Positions 46,545 through 59,588 of a DNA stretch of 64,000 nucleotides are shown one piece after another. Below the pieces are notes generated by a model, which saw only the letters and a program-made list of their open reading frames with translations, was not told the origin of the DNA and did not search any database. The first letter of the stretch is position 1; each line of letters opens with the position of its first letter. The translations under genes and the position numbers were made by a program. Origin of the DNA: Closterium sp. Naga37s-1 (taxonomy: Eukaryota; Streptophyta; Zygnematophyceae; Desmidiales; Closteriaceae); contig CANJKZ010000084.1 in the NCBI GenBank assembly GCA_947471745.1, positions 3,662,001 to 3,726,000 of the forward strand, written 5' to 3'.

Positions 46545-46929
46545 GTACCTGCATGCCTTGTCTAGTGCCCGCGCGCGCCTCGGCTGCCCGCGCGCACCTC
46601 GGGCGGTCCTTTTTTTTTCCCACGTGCGCCGCTTCAGCAGCCCGCGCAGCCCGTTTCGGCCCCGCCTGTGCGCCCCTTAAGCCGCCCGCGCGCAACCTGG
46701 TTAGGCCACGCCAGCGCGGCCCGTCGCCCAGCGCAGCCCGCAGCCGCACACAGCTTGCAGCCGCGCACGCTGCCTGTCGCCACGCGCAGCCCGCAGCTGC
46801 AAGCAGCCCGCAGCCCGCGCAGCCCGTCGCCGCACGCAGCCTGCGGCCGCGCGCGCTGCCCGTAGCCACGCGCAGCCTGCAGCTTCGCGCAGCAAGCCGC
46901 CACACGCAGCCAGCAGCCTCCTTCAGGCC

Positions 46930-47325
46930 GCTCCTGCCTGCTGCCGCCTGCCTGCTGCTTGCTACCTGCTGCCCCGTGCCTGCTGCCTGCCTGCTGCCTG
47001 CCTACCTGCCTGCTGCCTGCTGCCGCCTGCCTGCTGCTTGCTGCCTGCTGCCGCCTGCCTGCTGCCTGCCTGCTGCCTGCCTGCCTGCTTGCTGCCTGCT
47101 GCCGCCTGCCTGCTTGCTGCCTGCTGCCGCCTACCTGCCGCCTGCCTGCTGCCTGCCTGCTGTCTGCTGCCGCCTGCCTGCTACTTGCTGCCCCTGCCTC
47201 CTGCCTCCTGCCTCCTGCCTCTGTTGCCTGCCTCCTACCTGGTGCCTACTGCCTCCTGTCTGCTGCCTGCTGCCTCTGCCTCTGCCTGCTGCCTGCTGCC
47301 TGCTGCCTGCTGCCTCCTGCCTTAA
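46930..47325 (+). repeat. RLC-K leader tandem array
   Basis: Irregular repeats of ctgcctgctgccgcc and ctgcctcctgcc between primer site and gag. An upstream stretch (46680-46910) repeats cgcagcccgcagc units. Cysteine/leucine-rich frames through here are artefacts. Confidence 0.85.
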
Positions 47326-47331
47326 GCCAAT

Positions 47332-49646
47332 ATGGCGACGCCTAACGTTCTAGCGTTCGAGCCTGACGGTCGTCCCATCGAGTTCGCTGCGTGGTTAGAC
47401 GATCTCCAGCTGTTCCTTCTGACTGATGCCAAAGAGGGCGTTTCCCTGTTTGATTACGTCTCTGGCACTGCCGTTACTCCTGCTGCTGATGCTCCTGCTC
47501 TAGAACGCTCCTAGTGGCAGACTCGTGATGCTGCTGCACGCCTAACTATTAGGAACCACCTGCCGATTACTGAGCGAGCGCATTTCAGCCAGCACAGAAT
47601 TGCTAAGACACTGTACGACGCTGTAGTTGCGCGCTACTCCTCCCCGGCCACTGCAGCCATAGGTCGACTCATGCTACCATACCTGTTCCCCGATCTTTCC
47701 TCGTTCACCACTGCTGAGGACCTAGTTTCTCACCTGCGCGCTACTGACTCTCGCTTTCGTGCCGCCCTTTCAGCCGAGTTCTGCGCCGCAAACCCCCCCC
47801 CCCCCCGATGTACTTCACTCTCTATTTCCTCGTCACCCGCCTCCCTGACACTCTTAGCTCTGTCAGGGACCACTTCCTAGCGCTAGACCCCACCACTCTC
47901 ACTGTCGACGACTTCGAGAAGCACCTCCTCGCAGCAGAGAAGAACATCCTCGCTGTAGGTGCTGCTCGTGGCACTCCTCGCTCTCCCCTCTTTGAGGGGT
48001 GCTCCCCCTCCCCTCTCACCCCCTCCTACGCCTCCGCAGCTGCTGCTCACGACTACCTTGGTGCTGAGGAGCTGAGGGTGACTGCTACTTGTGTGTGCCG
48101 CCGGATCCTGGTATAACCCCTGGTATAGCCCCTGCAGCACTAGGTGCTTGTGAGTCTGCTCCCCCTGGTCCTGCGCCTGCACAGGCCTTGCACACCTTTA
48201 CACTTGACTCTGGTGCTTCCCGTTGTTTCTTTAGCGACAGTACCACAGTCACTCCCCTCCCTGCACCTGTTCCTGTCTCACTGGCTGACCCCTCTGGGGG
48301 CCCAGTGCTTGCACGGTCTTCCACTGTGCTTCCGTGCCCGGCGGTCCCGTCTGGTGAGCTGTCTGGTCTCCACCTCCCCTCGTTCTCTACGAACTTGGTG
48401 AGTAACGCTGTCCTCCAGGATGCGGGGGTTGACACCTTCACCCCTGGCCGGCAGCGTGTGGCGATTTGCACGTGCTCCCAGACTGGTCGCCACCTAGCCA
48501 CGTTCGCTCATGCGCCAGGGTCCAGTCTGTACACCCTCACCACTGCACCGCGCTCCGCCCCTTTGTCTCCCCAGTTGCACGCGTCTGCTCAGGTAGCTAC
48601 ACAGTGTGAGTGTCGCCGGCTGTCGCACAACACTCTCCTGTGGCACCACCGCCTTGGTCACCCCTCCCTGCCTCGCCTGCGCAGCATGCACTCCCGCTTC
48701 CTGGTTTCTGGTCTTCCCAGGTCTCTGCCTCCCCTCCCTCCCTCGCCTGCGCCGCCCTGCATTCCTTGCGTCGAGGGGCGGCAGCGCGCCGCTCCTCACT
48801 CCTCCTCGTTCCCTCCCACAGAGGCTCCACTGCAGACTCTCCACCTGGACGTGTGGGGCCCAGCCCGCGTCCGTGGACAGGGCCACGAGCGGTACTTCCT
48901 GCTGGTTGTCGACGACTACACGCGTTACACCACGGTTTTCCCCTTGCAGCGCAAGGGGGATGTCCCTGATGTTTTGATCCCCTGGATCCGCGCTACTCGT
49001 CTCCAGCTCCGCGAGCGGTTCCAGTCGGACTTTCCTGTCCTGCGTCTGCACTCTGACAGAGGTGGTGAGTTCTCCTCAGACCTCTTGGCAGCCTTCTGTG
49101 CGGAGCACGGCATCCGCTAGACTTTCACGCTTCCGGCCTCTCCGCAGCAGAATGGGGTTGCTGAGCGCCGCATTGGCTTAGTCATGGAGGTCGCTCTTAC
49201 CTCCATGATCCATGCGGCTGCCCCCCATTTTCTGTGGCCGTTTGCGGTCCGGTACGCCGCGCATCAGCTCAACCTTTGGCCCCGTGTCTCCTTGCTGGAG
49301 ACCTCGCCCACACTGCTGTGGACGGGGAAGGTTGGCGACGCGTCGCGTTTCCGGGTCTGGGGTGCTCGTGCCTTTGTCCGCGATACCACCGCGGACAAGC
49401 TCTCCCCTCGCGCCATTCCCTGTGTCTTCCTTGGCTTTGTCCCTGACGCGCCTGGCTGGCAGTTTTACGACCCCGCCTCACGCCGTGTCTTTGCGTCTCA
49501 GGACGTCATCTTTGACGAGGCGGTCCCCTTTTACCGCCTCTTCGCCTACCGCACTGCTCCTCGCCCCCCCCCCCCCCGCCGCTCTTTCTCGCCCCAGGTC
49601 CTCCCCAGGTAGACCCCCTCCCCGCGCCAGGTCCTGCTCCTTCAGG
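47332..49646 (+). pseudogene. RLC-K gag-protease-integrase remnant
   Basis: Gag (47332-48060), protease LDSGASRCFF (about 48210), pre-integrase HHRLGHPS (about 48650), integrase core HSDRGGEFSS (about 49055) and integrase C-terminal part (to about 49600). Ends at the insertion of L. Broken. Confidence 0.83.
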
Positions 49647-49651
49647 TGTCT

Positions 49652-49780
49652 TGTCGAGACTAGAACGGGTGAAAAGATTGACTAAGGGAAACGAGATACA
49701 AGAGGATATAGCTAACCCTAGGAATATGAAATGGTACACCTAGACTAACAAAAACTAAACATATAAAATATATGTTGACA
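49652..49780 (-). repeat. RLC-L 3' LTR
   Basis: 129 bp, tgtcgagactag...atgttgaca; followed by cacccccatagtc, the purine-tract complement. Confidence 0.92.
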
Positions 49781-50067
49781 CACCCCCATAGTCTAGGTGA
49801 CGGCAGTCCTGTGGAAAGCAACACAAATCTCAGGGTGGGTCTCAAGGACACACACATTCTGAGAGCAAGCAAGGGTCACGTGACCGGTCAGCAAGAACAA
49901 GCAAGGGTCACAAGACCAATCCACAAGAACAAGACAAATCTCAGGGTGGAGCTCAAAGTCACCACACACTCCGAGAGCAAGCAAGAGGCCACAAGGCCAG
50001 TCCACATGCAGGTATATAGCAAATATAATGAGATGCAAGAGCACAAGACAAGCAGGACAAAGCATCT
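49781..50067 (-). promoter_or_regulatory. RLC-L 3' untranslated region with paired motifs
   Basis: Three copies of the 12-base hairpin motif: ggtcacgtgacc (49874-49885), ggtcacaagacc (49906-49917) and ggccacaaggcc (49987-49998). The accompanying direct repeat is cacaaatctcagggtgg. Confidence 0.75.
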
Positions 50068-53000
50068 CTACGTAAGCAAGTGAGGACGGGCAGGCACAAG
50101 GCCAAGCTGGGTGCAGAAACGCTGGTGGTCACAAGGCGGCAACGCCTTGGTGAAGATATCTGCCGTGTTGGCCTCAGAGACCACGCGTCGTACGAGTGCC
50201 TGGCCACGCTGCTGCAACTCACGCAGAAGGAAGTAACGAAGCTGGATGTGCTTCGACTTCCCAACCAGTCGGGGCTCCTCACACAACAGGACAGCAGACC
50301 TGTTGTCGGCGAACAAGACTGGGGGAGAGCGAGGCCGCTCACCAAGGTCGGTGAGAAGGAAAGACAGCCAGCGAAGCTCCTGAGCGGCCATGGCTGCAGC
50401 GTACACCTCTGCCTCACAGCTGGAACCGGAGACGGACGACGCCCGAGTCGACCGCCACGAAACAGCACCTGTCCCGAGGCTAAAGGAGTACCCCTGTGTA
50501 GACCGACGCGTCTCCGCGTCGTCGGCCCACGACGAGTCCGAGTAACCTGTGAGTGTAACTGGCTGCTTCCCTCCAAGGACAAGTCCCATGCCTGATGTAC
50601 TCGCCACATACTTCGCCACCCTCTTAGCAGCGTACCAGTGGGACGGTCGGTGTCTCCCAGGCGCAACAAAGCGCGCAAGGACGCTAAGAGGGTAAGCTAG
50701 GTCTGGGCGAGTACATGTCATCAGGTACATGAGACAACCCACCAGCTCAGGATATGGACCACTGGGCTCAAATGACTCGTCCGAAGGTGGAGCCGTGAGC
50801 CCATGATCCACACCAAGAGGGGTGAGCTGTACCTTGGAGAACGGGAAGCGAAACCGCGTGAGGATCTGCTCGACCATATGCGACTGCGTCAGCGTAATGG
50901 TGCGAGCTGCCCTGTCCCTAGTGATCTGCAGGCCAAGGTAGTGCTGCAGCTCACCAAGGTCAGTGCAAGTGTGTCTCCTCTGCAGTTCCTCCTTCACGGA
51001 GGCCAGTGCGTGTCGGTCGGGAGTGGCGAAGACCAGGTCGTCAACGTAAACAAGAACAAAGAACGGGGTCGAGCCACGGCGGACGAACAGTGACGGGTCG
51101 GCAGACGATGGAAAGAAGTCAAGCGCTGCAAGGGTCGAGCGAAGTGTGTCGTGCCACTCACGTGGAGCCTGACGCAGGCCGTAGACTGGTCGACGCAGCT
51201 GCCACTGGGTCCCAGGTGGGAAAGAGCCAGTGAAGCCAGGCGGGCGACGCAGCCAGATCTGCTCGTGCAGGCTCCCCTGAAGGAACGCGGTGGAAAAGTC
51301 TAGAGAGTGCAACTCGTAGTCGCGCTGGGCTGCAATGTGCAGCAACACCCGAAGAGTACTCATCTTCGGGGTGGGAGCGAAGGTCTGGAAGAAGTCCACC
51401 CCCGCTCGCTGACTGAAGCCTCTCGCCACATAGCGCGCCTTGAATACTGGTGGTGATCCAGGCGGCCGCTTCACCTTGTAGAGCCATCGGCCACTGACGA
51501 CGTTCGTCCCAGGTGGTGGGACTGCGTCGACGTAAGTGCCTGTGGACCTATAAGATGCCATCTCTGCCTCCTCAGCTGCTATCCAGTACGAGGCCCAAGG
51601 TCCCGAGACCGCCTCAGCGTGAGTGCGAGGGATCGGAATGTCAAGAGCGTCTGGATCCCCCTCAGGGGCAAGCAGCATGGCGCAGAGATGAGGAACAGCG
51701 GCCGCAAGGAAACCAAGCTCAAACTGCCTGTCCTCCAGGACCTCCAAGGGAAAGACAGGAGCACCCCCAGAGGACGGAGAACGAGCAGCGCCACTCACCA
51801 GGTGAGCGGCGTAGTCAAGGCGGTGGGAAGAGGCAAAGTCAGCGACAGTGGTAACAAGTGCTGAGACAGACGACAAGGGTGCAGTCGGGTGAGTGACCAA
51901 CGCGGACAAAACACGGGAGACAACAGGACGGGAGGCACGAAGGTAGTCGGACAACGGGTCGTGAAGCACAGTGAGGGACGACTCAGGGGGCTGTGGAAGG
52001 ACGGGAGGAGGTGGAACACGAGAGCGAAGAACGAGGTGGAACGGACCGTCTGCACGGTAACGGGACCGACGACGCTCAGGGGACACAGCACGACTGAGGG
52101 GAGAACGACGAGTCCACTGGGACGAGGAAAGGGACTCAACAGGGGGAACAGGAGGGGACGGTAGGGGACCACGAACAAAGCGTGCAGGTGATGGGTCGGG
52201 GAGGTCGCGTAGTCGCAGTCGGTGCTGCTCCGCCTCCTCTGGCGTCTACTGCGACGGTACCGGCCCCTGCTGCTGCTCCTGTGGCTCCGCCTCTGCCCTC
52301 TCCTGCTGCGACTGCAGCTGCACCCGCTGCTGGGACCGGGACTCCTCCTCTACTCTCTCCTGCTGGGTCTGTAACTGCACCTGCTGCTGCGGGTGGGACT
52401 CCTGCTCTACCCTCTCCTGGTGCGGCGGTGACTGCTCCTCTACTCGCTCCTGCCGGGTCTGTAACTGCACCTGCTGCTGCGGGTGGGACTCCTGCTCTAC
52501 CCTCTCCTGGTGCGGCCGTGACTCCTCCTCTACCCTCTCCTGCTGCGGCTGTGACTCCTCCTCTACTCTCTCGTGCTGCTGCTGCTGCTGCTGCTGTGCC
52601 CTCTCAAACCGCGCACGCTCCTCCCTCTCCAACTGGAAGAGACGCTGCTCACGGGTCAGGAAACGTACAGTGCGCGGTGTAGGCGCCACAGTGCCAGTGC
52701 CTCCTGCTCCAGCACCCCCAGAACCAACACCTCCACCGTCGACACCCCCGGAGCCTCCAGTGCCTCCCGCAGTAGCACCCCCGGGCTCCGCAGAAACCAG
52801 CCGCAGAGAAGAACGAGGAGGGAACTGCGGGACGGACGGGAAGCCAGGGGGTGACGCGGGGCGAGGCCGCCGGCTCGAGGCTGCCGTGTCCTCCACGGGA
52901 GTGACCTCCACACCCACAACCCCTGCACCCCCAGAGCCGACACCACCAGCTCCTGCAGCCCCAGTACCCTCACCCTCCGCAACTGCACCTCCCGCACCCT

Positions 53001-56000
53001 CAAACACGACACGGACTGGACGCTGCGGGGGGGACGACTGCGGAGTGACGTGCGACACACCTGACGGGGCAGGACGCGAAGGGGGGGGGGCTACCGGGGC
53101 GACTGGGGGGGGCTCAAGGGTGAGGAACAGCGGGGGGGAAAAGGCCTCAGTACCTCGGTGGGGGCGACTCCTGTAGTAACAGACAGACTCGTCGAACGTG
53201 ACGTCCTGAGAAGCGAAGAACTGGTAGGTGGCCGGGTCGTAGAACAACCAGCCGGAGGCGTCCAAAGGGAAACCAAGAAAGACGCAGGCACGGGTGCGTG
53301 GAGACAACTTGTTCGCGCCAGGGGCGCGAACGTGAGCCAGAGAGCCCCAGACACGGAAGTCAGCTGCTACGCCCGGAGAACCTGTCCAAAGGGAGACCGG
53401 CATCACCCGTGGCCGTGCGTCACTAGGCCACAGGTTCAGCTGGTGCGCGGCGTAGCGGACTGCCTGGGGCCACAAGAACTGGGGGGCACCGGCATGGCAC
53501 ATGGAGGTCCGGGCAACCTCCATGACCAGGCCGATGCGACGCTCGGCTACCCCGTTCTGCTGCGGCGAGGCTGGTAACGTGTAAGACTGGATGATCCCCC
53601 GACCCTGACAGAACGTCTCCAGTCGAGTGGAAGAGAACTCACCACCACGATCCGAGTGTAGACGGAGCCCACACAGGCCCTGGGCGCCACCCCTCGCTAG
53701 TAGCCACGGCTCGAGGACGGTAGGCACGTCGGCCTTCCGTCGCAAAGGGAAAACCGTGGTGTAGCGGGAGTAGTCGTCCACCACAATCAGGAAGTAGCGC
53801 TCCTGACGTGGGCCAAGGACCGGAGAGGGGCCCCAGACGTCCAAGTGCAGGGTCTGGAAGGGAGACGTGGTGGGGGGGAACGAGGAGGAGTGAGGGGCAG
53901 CGCGCTGCCGACCCTCGACGCAAGGAGTGCACGGCGGCGCTGGAGAGCGGGGAAGCGGGGCAAGCGACGCTGGGAGACCTGAGACCAGACGGTGACGTGC
54001 CATCCTACTGAGACGTGGGAACGACGGGTGACCTAGACGGTGGTGCCAGAGGACCGACGGGTGGGTGAGGGACCGACAGTCACACGACACAGCGGCTACC
54101 TGACCTGACCTGACCAGACCTGACCCAGTGTGGTGGGACCCGGTGTGTAGTGAGTACAGACCAGAGCCCGGCTCCCTGCGAAAGGTGGCCAGAGGGGCCC
54201 CAGTGGTACCGACTGTGCAGGAGGCAACTGACTCCTCTAAGGGAAAAGTGGTGACTACTCCGAGGTCGTGGAGGTGGCTGACACCCACCAGGTTCCTAGA
54301 GAACGAGGGGGTGTAGTAACCTGTAAGGACCCCAGAGGGAGCAGCCGGACACGGGAGAGTGGTGGTGCTGCGAGCAACCACAGGTCCCACAGAGGGGTCG
54401 GCCAAGGCAACAGTGACGGGGGTGCGTAGTGGTGTGAGGTCGGCGCGGTCACGAAAGAAACAGCTGGACGCCCCAGAGTCGAGTGTGAACGACAGGGACG
54501 CAGTCTCGGTGGTCGAACCTGGACAAGCTACGCTAGCAGGGAAAGCACTAGCAACCTCTACAGCACCTAAGCTAGAGAAACAGGAATAGTACACAAAATC
54601 ATCAACAATAGAGTCATCGGCATACATCACAGACATAGAACGCACAGCCTCATCTAACTGAGGTGCAGTCATGCTATACAACTGCGGGCCAACAGAACGA
54701 GCCAGTGAGGCCCAATCGGGGACAGTGCGGGTGGGGCCAAACTGCGCACGGTAGCGGTCAGTGAGCTGTACAAAGCACTGACCCGGGGGGTGGAAGCGGC
54801 CACAAGGGTAGCCTCCACGCGGCCCAGTCAGCACCCTATACTGGCAGGGGGGGTGCTGGGCTGGACCACGCGACGTCCAGCTGGGCGGGCCGCTGCTGCT
54901 GACAGAGCTCCCGGGTCCAGGGGACCTCCACTGCTGCTGCGGCGTCTGCTGGCGCTGGCCCTGGAACTGCTGCTGCCGCTGCTGCTGTGGCTGCGGCTGC
55001 TGCGGCTGCTGCTGGTGAGGCTGCTGCTGCTGGGGGGCCCCACTACCTCCACCTCCACTGCCTCCTCCTCCGCCTCCTCCACCACTCCCACCCCCTCCAC
55101 CTCCTCCACCACCACCCCCTACGCCACCTCCACCACCGCCCCCTCCGCCACCCCCACCACCGCCCCCTCCGCCACCCCCACCACTGCCACCACCTCCTCC
55201 CTTCTTACCCCCCTTCTTGCCCCCTTTGTTGCCAAGGGCAATGGCTGCCACCTCTGGTACAGTGGCAACAGACGCCGAATCGACAGGGGAAGCTAGGAAG
55301 GACGGAGCACATCCCTCAAAGATGGGGGGGAGGGTAGTACCAGAGGCAGCAGCAAGGGAACGGGCAAGGTCCTCAACAGCAGTGAGCCTCTTCTCAAAGA
55401 GGTCAATGGTGAGGGACATGGGGTTAACAGTGAGAAAGTGGTCACGGGCTGTAGCAAAACGGTCAGGGAGGCGGGTGGACAGCAAGTACAGTGTCATCCA
55501 CATCGGATAAGGTTGGCGGCAAGTAGGGCATCATCAGGGGCAGCAGAACGGAGCTGGGCATCAAGCGAGCGCAAGTGCAGCACAAGGTCAGGGACGCGGT
55601 GAAACGAGGGCAGGTCAGGAAATAGGAAGGGCAGTACAAGCCGACCGAGGGAAGCAGTGGTTGGGGTGGAATAACGTTTGACGACAGCATCAAACAGGCC
55701 CTTGGCCGTCACCTCCTGCTCGAAGTGCTGCTGCTCTGTCAGGGGCAGGAGATCGGTGATGGCGAGCACTGTGGCGTCGTCCCGCGCCGCCCACCGACTG
55801 GCCGCCAGCTGCAGCTTCTCAAAGCGAGCTTCCTCTTCGTCCGACGGGGAGGAACCTAAGGGGTCGGGTTCCTTCGGGGCTACGAGTTTGCCCGTGGCAT
55901 GGTCCAGAAGGCGAACGTCGTTCTCGATCCTACTCCCTAGGAAAAGCTTGAGTTTGCGGAGCCATCCTGGGAAGTCTACCGGCCTACCCTCAGGATCAAA

Positions 56001-56024
56001 CGTGAGAATACGAGAAGTGGCCAT
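50068..56024 (-). pseudogene. RLC-L gag-pol coding remnant
   Basis: Sense order: Gag (from 56024), glycine tail with poly-Gln (54940-55210), finger C-X13-C-X3-H-X4-C (about 54770-54845), protease LDSGASSCFF (about 54470), pre-integrase HHRLGHPS (about 54030), integrase core HSDRGGEFSS (about 53650), a linker with Gly/Ala repeats and then a Gln/Glu repeat (ERVEEESQPQQ type, 52250-52620), RT with YVDDLVF (about 51030), RNase H (50100-50560), end LVPARPHLLT. The Gln/Glu linker is peculiar to this family in the window. Broken in about two places. Confidence 0.87.
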
Positions 56025-56159
56025 GGGAGGAGGCCCTGGCGCGAGGGCAATGAACGGGCACGCTCGGGTGGGGTCTAGTACGTTTGAGAGCGGTACCAGG
56101 TGGTTCAGTGAGGTGGATAGCGGCTGGTTACTGGTGTGGTGACGGTAACGGGTGGGGCA

Positions 56160-56880
56160 GCAGCTCTGGCTGGTACAGGTGGGGCAGTGGGTGCAGTTCT
56201 GTGCGGTGCTGCGTGGTTCTGTGCAGTTCTGCCCTGTTCAGTGCGGTGCTGCACGGTTCTGTGCGAGGGAGAGTACCGGGTGGGGTAGCAGCTCTGGCTA
56301 GTGTGGGTGGGTCAGCAGGTAAGGTTCTGGGCGGCGCCGCATGATTCTGTGCTGTTCTGCGCAGTTCTGTGCGGTTCTGCCCGGTTCTGCGCGGTTCTGC
56401 ACGGTTCAGTGCGGTTCTGCCCGGTTCTGCGCGGTTCTGCACGGTTCAGTGCGGTGGAGAGTACGGGGTGGGGTAGCAGCTCTGGCTGGTGCGGATGGGT
56501 CAGCAGGTAAGGTTCTGGGCGGTGTCGCACGGTTCTGTGCGTTTCTACGCGGTGCTGTACGGTTCTGGGCGGGGGAGAGTAACTGGTGGGGCGGCTGGGA
56601 CGGGTGGTACAGCGGGCACCAGGTGGGTCAGCGGGGACGGGTGAGACGGTACCGCAGCTGGCGGGCTGTGCGTGCGTGCGGCTATTGCTGCGCGTGCGTG
56701 CAGCTATGGCCGCGCGTGCATGCTGCTAATGCCGCGCGTGCGTGCTCCTAATGCCGCGCGTGCGTACGGCTAATGCTGCACGTGCGTGCGGCTAATGCTG
56801 CGCGTGCGCGCGGTCGCATGTGCGGCTACGACTGCACGTGCGCATGGGCCTGCTGCGCGCTAGCGGGCTGGCGAGCTACG
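56160..56880 (-). repeat. RLC-L leader tandem arrays
   Basis: Two arrays: 56160-56580, units of ggttctgcgcggttctgc/acggttcagtgcggt; and 56650-56830, units of gcgtgcgtgcggctaatgct. Both are non-coding and differ from the other families' arrays. Confidence 0.85.
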
Positions 56881-57045
56881 CACGGGGCAGAAAACGGGTG
56901 AGGCGCGGGTGAAAAAAAAAACGGGTGACGCTCTGGGCTAAACGGATGACGCGCTCAGGGCACTACGGGTGACGCGCGAGCTAAGGGGGGGTAGCAGGGC
57001 GCTTCGGGTATTAAGTGGCTACGTTCCTAGGTCGGGGCACGGGGC

Positions 57046-57054
57046 GGTGGGCCC
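57046..57054 (-). promoter_or_regulatory. Leader GGGCCCACC motif, element L
   Basis: gggcccacc, 24 bases from the primer site start; only a tiny ccc-tat-ggg stem overlaps it. Confidence 0.72.
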
Positions 57055-57078
57055 ATAGGGTCGACTAGCTCTATACCA

Positions 57079-57207
57079 TGTCGAGACTAGAACGGGTGAA
57101 AAGATTGACTAAGGGAAACGAGATACAAGAGGATATAGCTAACCCTAGGAATATGAAATGGTACACCTAGACTAACAAAAACTAAACATATAAAATATAT
57201 GTTGACA
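57079..57207 (-). repeat. RLC-L 5' LTR
   Basis: 129-bp partner with no difference seen; flanked right by tgtct. Confidence 0.92.
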
Positions 57208-57212
57208 TGTCT

Positions 57213-57852
57213 CTCAAGTAGACCCCCCCACGCCTGCGCCTGTTGAGGTCACTGGTGACTCCGGTCCTGCTGGGAGTGGTGCTGTCCCTAGGGGTGCGGA
57301 GCTTTGGGGTGCTGAGTCTGGGGGCGCTGAGCGTGTGGAGCCTGGGGGTGCTGCGTCTGGGGGTGCTGCGTCTGGAGGTGCTGCGTCTGGAGGTGCTGCG
57401 TCTGGGGGTGCTGAGCCTGCGTGTGCGGAGCCTGGAGGTGCTGAGTCTGGGGGTGAGTCACTTGAGGGTTCTGAGACTGCTGTTACGCGGTCTCCTTGGA
57501 GTAGCCGTCTTCGTCCGCGTGTGCCCCTCACCTCCCAGCAGCTGCACGACTGGTACGGTCGCCGTCAGCGTCGCACTTCTGCACCTCAGGGCTCTACTGC
57601 TGGGGGTTCTTCTACTGGTGTCGCTGGTCCCGGAGGTGCTCGTACTGGGGGTTCTGGAGCTGTTGGGGCTGGCGGTGTTGCTGCTGGAGGTACTGGAGCT
57701 GCTGGAGGAGCTGGAGGTTCTGGCGCTGCTGAGGGTACTGGGGCTGCTGGCAGTGCTGGACCTGCTGAGGGTGCTGGAGCTACTGGTGGTGCTGGTGCTG
57801 CTGAGGGTACTGGAGCTGCTGGTGGTGTTGGAGCTGCTGGAGGTGCTGGCGC
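57213..57852 (+). pseudogene. RLC-K linker between integrase and RT, first half
   Basis: Between L and M. It codes for Gly/Ala/Glu/Pro repeats (SGGAASGG, GAAGGAG) like those of C, D, F and G. The DNA is a ggggtgctgcgtctgg / gctggaggtgctgg minisatellite. Confidence 0.8.
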
Positions 57853-58013
57853 TGTCAAACATATATGCCTAGTTATATCTAGGCTTAGTTTATGTGTTTA
57901 TAGTTGTCTAGGCTATAGTGGGTTTAGCCTTAGGGGGTACAAAGTTTCTCTCGACATTCTACTTGTACCCCTTCCCTTTTCCTAGTCAATCATTCTCACC
58001 TAAGATTCTAACA
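57853..58013 (+). repeat. Element M 5' LTR
   Basis: 161 bp, tgtcaaacatatatg...gattctaaca; contains the stem aggctatagtgggtttagcct. Confidence 0.9.
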
Positions 58014-58028
58014 TGGTATTAAGAGCAA

Positions 58029-58061
58029 TTAGTCCTAGGACCTAATGCTAATGGGCCCACC
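58029..58061 (+). promoter_or_regulatory. Leader hairpin and GGGCCCACC motif, element M
   Basis: Near-palindrome ttagtcctaggacctaa (58029-58045) then gggcccacc (58053-58061). Confidence 0.8.
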
Positions 58062-58179
58062 ACCTACTGCCCTGCTAGCCTAGGCCCCGGCCCGTCGCCC
58101 CTTGGCGTCGCCCCTAGCCCCTAGGCTCGGCCCCTTGGCCCCGTCGCCTCGGCCCCGCTGGCCCCGTCGACTTCGTCGT

Positions 58180-59580
58180 CCGCGCCCGGCCCGTACCTAG
58201 CCCGTCGCCCAGCCCGTACCTAGCCCATCGCACGGCCCGTACCTAGCCCGACGCCCGGCCCGTACCTAGCCCGTCGCCCGGCCCGTACCTAGCCCGCGCT
58301 CGGCCCCGTCTCCTGCCCGCGCCCGGCCCGTACCTAGCCCGTCGCCCGGCCCGTACCTAGCCTGTCGCCCGGCCCGTACCTAGCCCGTCGCCCGACCCGT
58401 ACCTAGCCCGTCGCCCGGCCGCGTCTCCTGCCCGCGCCCGGCCCGTACCTAGCCCGACGCCCGGCCCGTACCTAGCCCGTCGCCCGGCCCGTACCTAGCC
58501 TCGCGCCCGGCCCGTACCTAGCCCGCGCTCGGCCCCGTTCCTAGCCCCGCGCCCGGCCTGTACCTCGCCCGCGCCTGGCCCCGTACCTAGCCTGCGCCCG
58601 GCCCGTACCAAGCCCGCGCCTGGCCCCGTCCTTCGCCCAGCGCCCGGCCCCGTCTCTTGCCCGCGCCCGGCCCCGTACCTAGCCCCACGTCCGGCCCCAT
58701 TCCGCGCCCAGCGCCCGGCCCCGTACCTGCCCAGCGCCCGGCCCCGTACCTGCCCAGCGCCCGGCCCCGTACCTAGCCCGTCGCCCGGCCCGTACCTAGC
58801 CTGTCGCCCGGCCCGTACCTAGCCCGTCGCCCGGCCCGTACCTAGCCCGTCGCCCGGCCGCGTCTCCTGCCCGCGCCCGGCCCGTACCTAGCCCGACGCC
58901 CGGCCCATACCTAGCCCGTCGCCCGGCCCGTACCTAGCCTGTCGCCCGGCCCGTACCTAGCCCGTCGCCCGGCCCGTACCTAGCCCGTCGCCCGGCCGCG
59001 TCTCCTGCCCGCGCCCGGCCCGTACCTAGCCCGACGCCCGGCCCGTACCTAGCCCGTCGCCCGGCCCGTACCTAGCCTCGCGCCCGGCCCGTACCTAGCC
59101 CGCGCTCGGCCCCGTTCCTAGCCCCGCGCCCGGCCTGTACCTCGCCCGCGCCTGGCCCCGTACCTAGCCTGCGCCCGGCCCGTACCAAGCCCGCGCCTGG
59201 CCCCGTCCTTCGCCCAGCGCCCGGCCCCGTCTCTTGCCCGCGCCCGGCCCCGTACCTAGCCCCACGTCCGGCCCCATTCCGCGCCCAGCGCCCGGCCCCG
59301 TACCTGCCCAGCGCCAGGCCCCGTACCTGCCCAGCGCCCGGCCCCATACCTGCCCAGCGACCGGCCCAGTACCTGCCCAGCGCCTGGCCCCGTACCTGCC
59401 CAGCGCCCGGCCCAGTCCCTGCCCAGCGCCTGGCCCCATTCCTGCCCAGCGCCCGGCCACGTACCTGCCCAGCGCCCGGTCCAGTCCCTGCTCAGCGCCT
59501 GGCCCCGTACCTGCCCAGCGCCCGGCCCCGTTCCTGCCCAGCGCCCGGCCCCGTACCTGCCCAGCGCCCGGCCCCGTCGC
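58180..59580 (+). repeat. Element M leader satellite, F-type unit
   Basis: About 1.4 kb of ccgtacctagcccgtcgccc and ccgcgcccggccc units. It includes a longer-period repeat: the block around 58430-58740 recurs at about 59000-59310. Same unit as the F leader on its sense strand. Confidence 0.9.
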
Positions 59581-59588
59581 CCCTAGCC

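Larger units (their letters stand above)
49652..57207 (-). mobile_element. RLC-L: copia element inside K
   Basis: 7,556 bp, minus-sense. LTRs of 129 bp at 49652-49780 and 57079-57207, identical by eye. Target duplication tgtct at 49647-49651 and 57208-57212. Primer site TGGTATAGAGC beside the right LTR. Leader arrays 56160-56880; Gag starting MATSRILTFDPEGRPVDF at 56024. Very young by its LTRs, broken in about two places. Confidence 0.92.

Noticed and set aside
58180-59580. Centromeric or host satellite
   Set aside because: The array is bounded by the primer site and body of element M and is shared with the leader of F, so it is element-borne.
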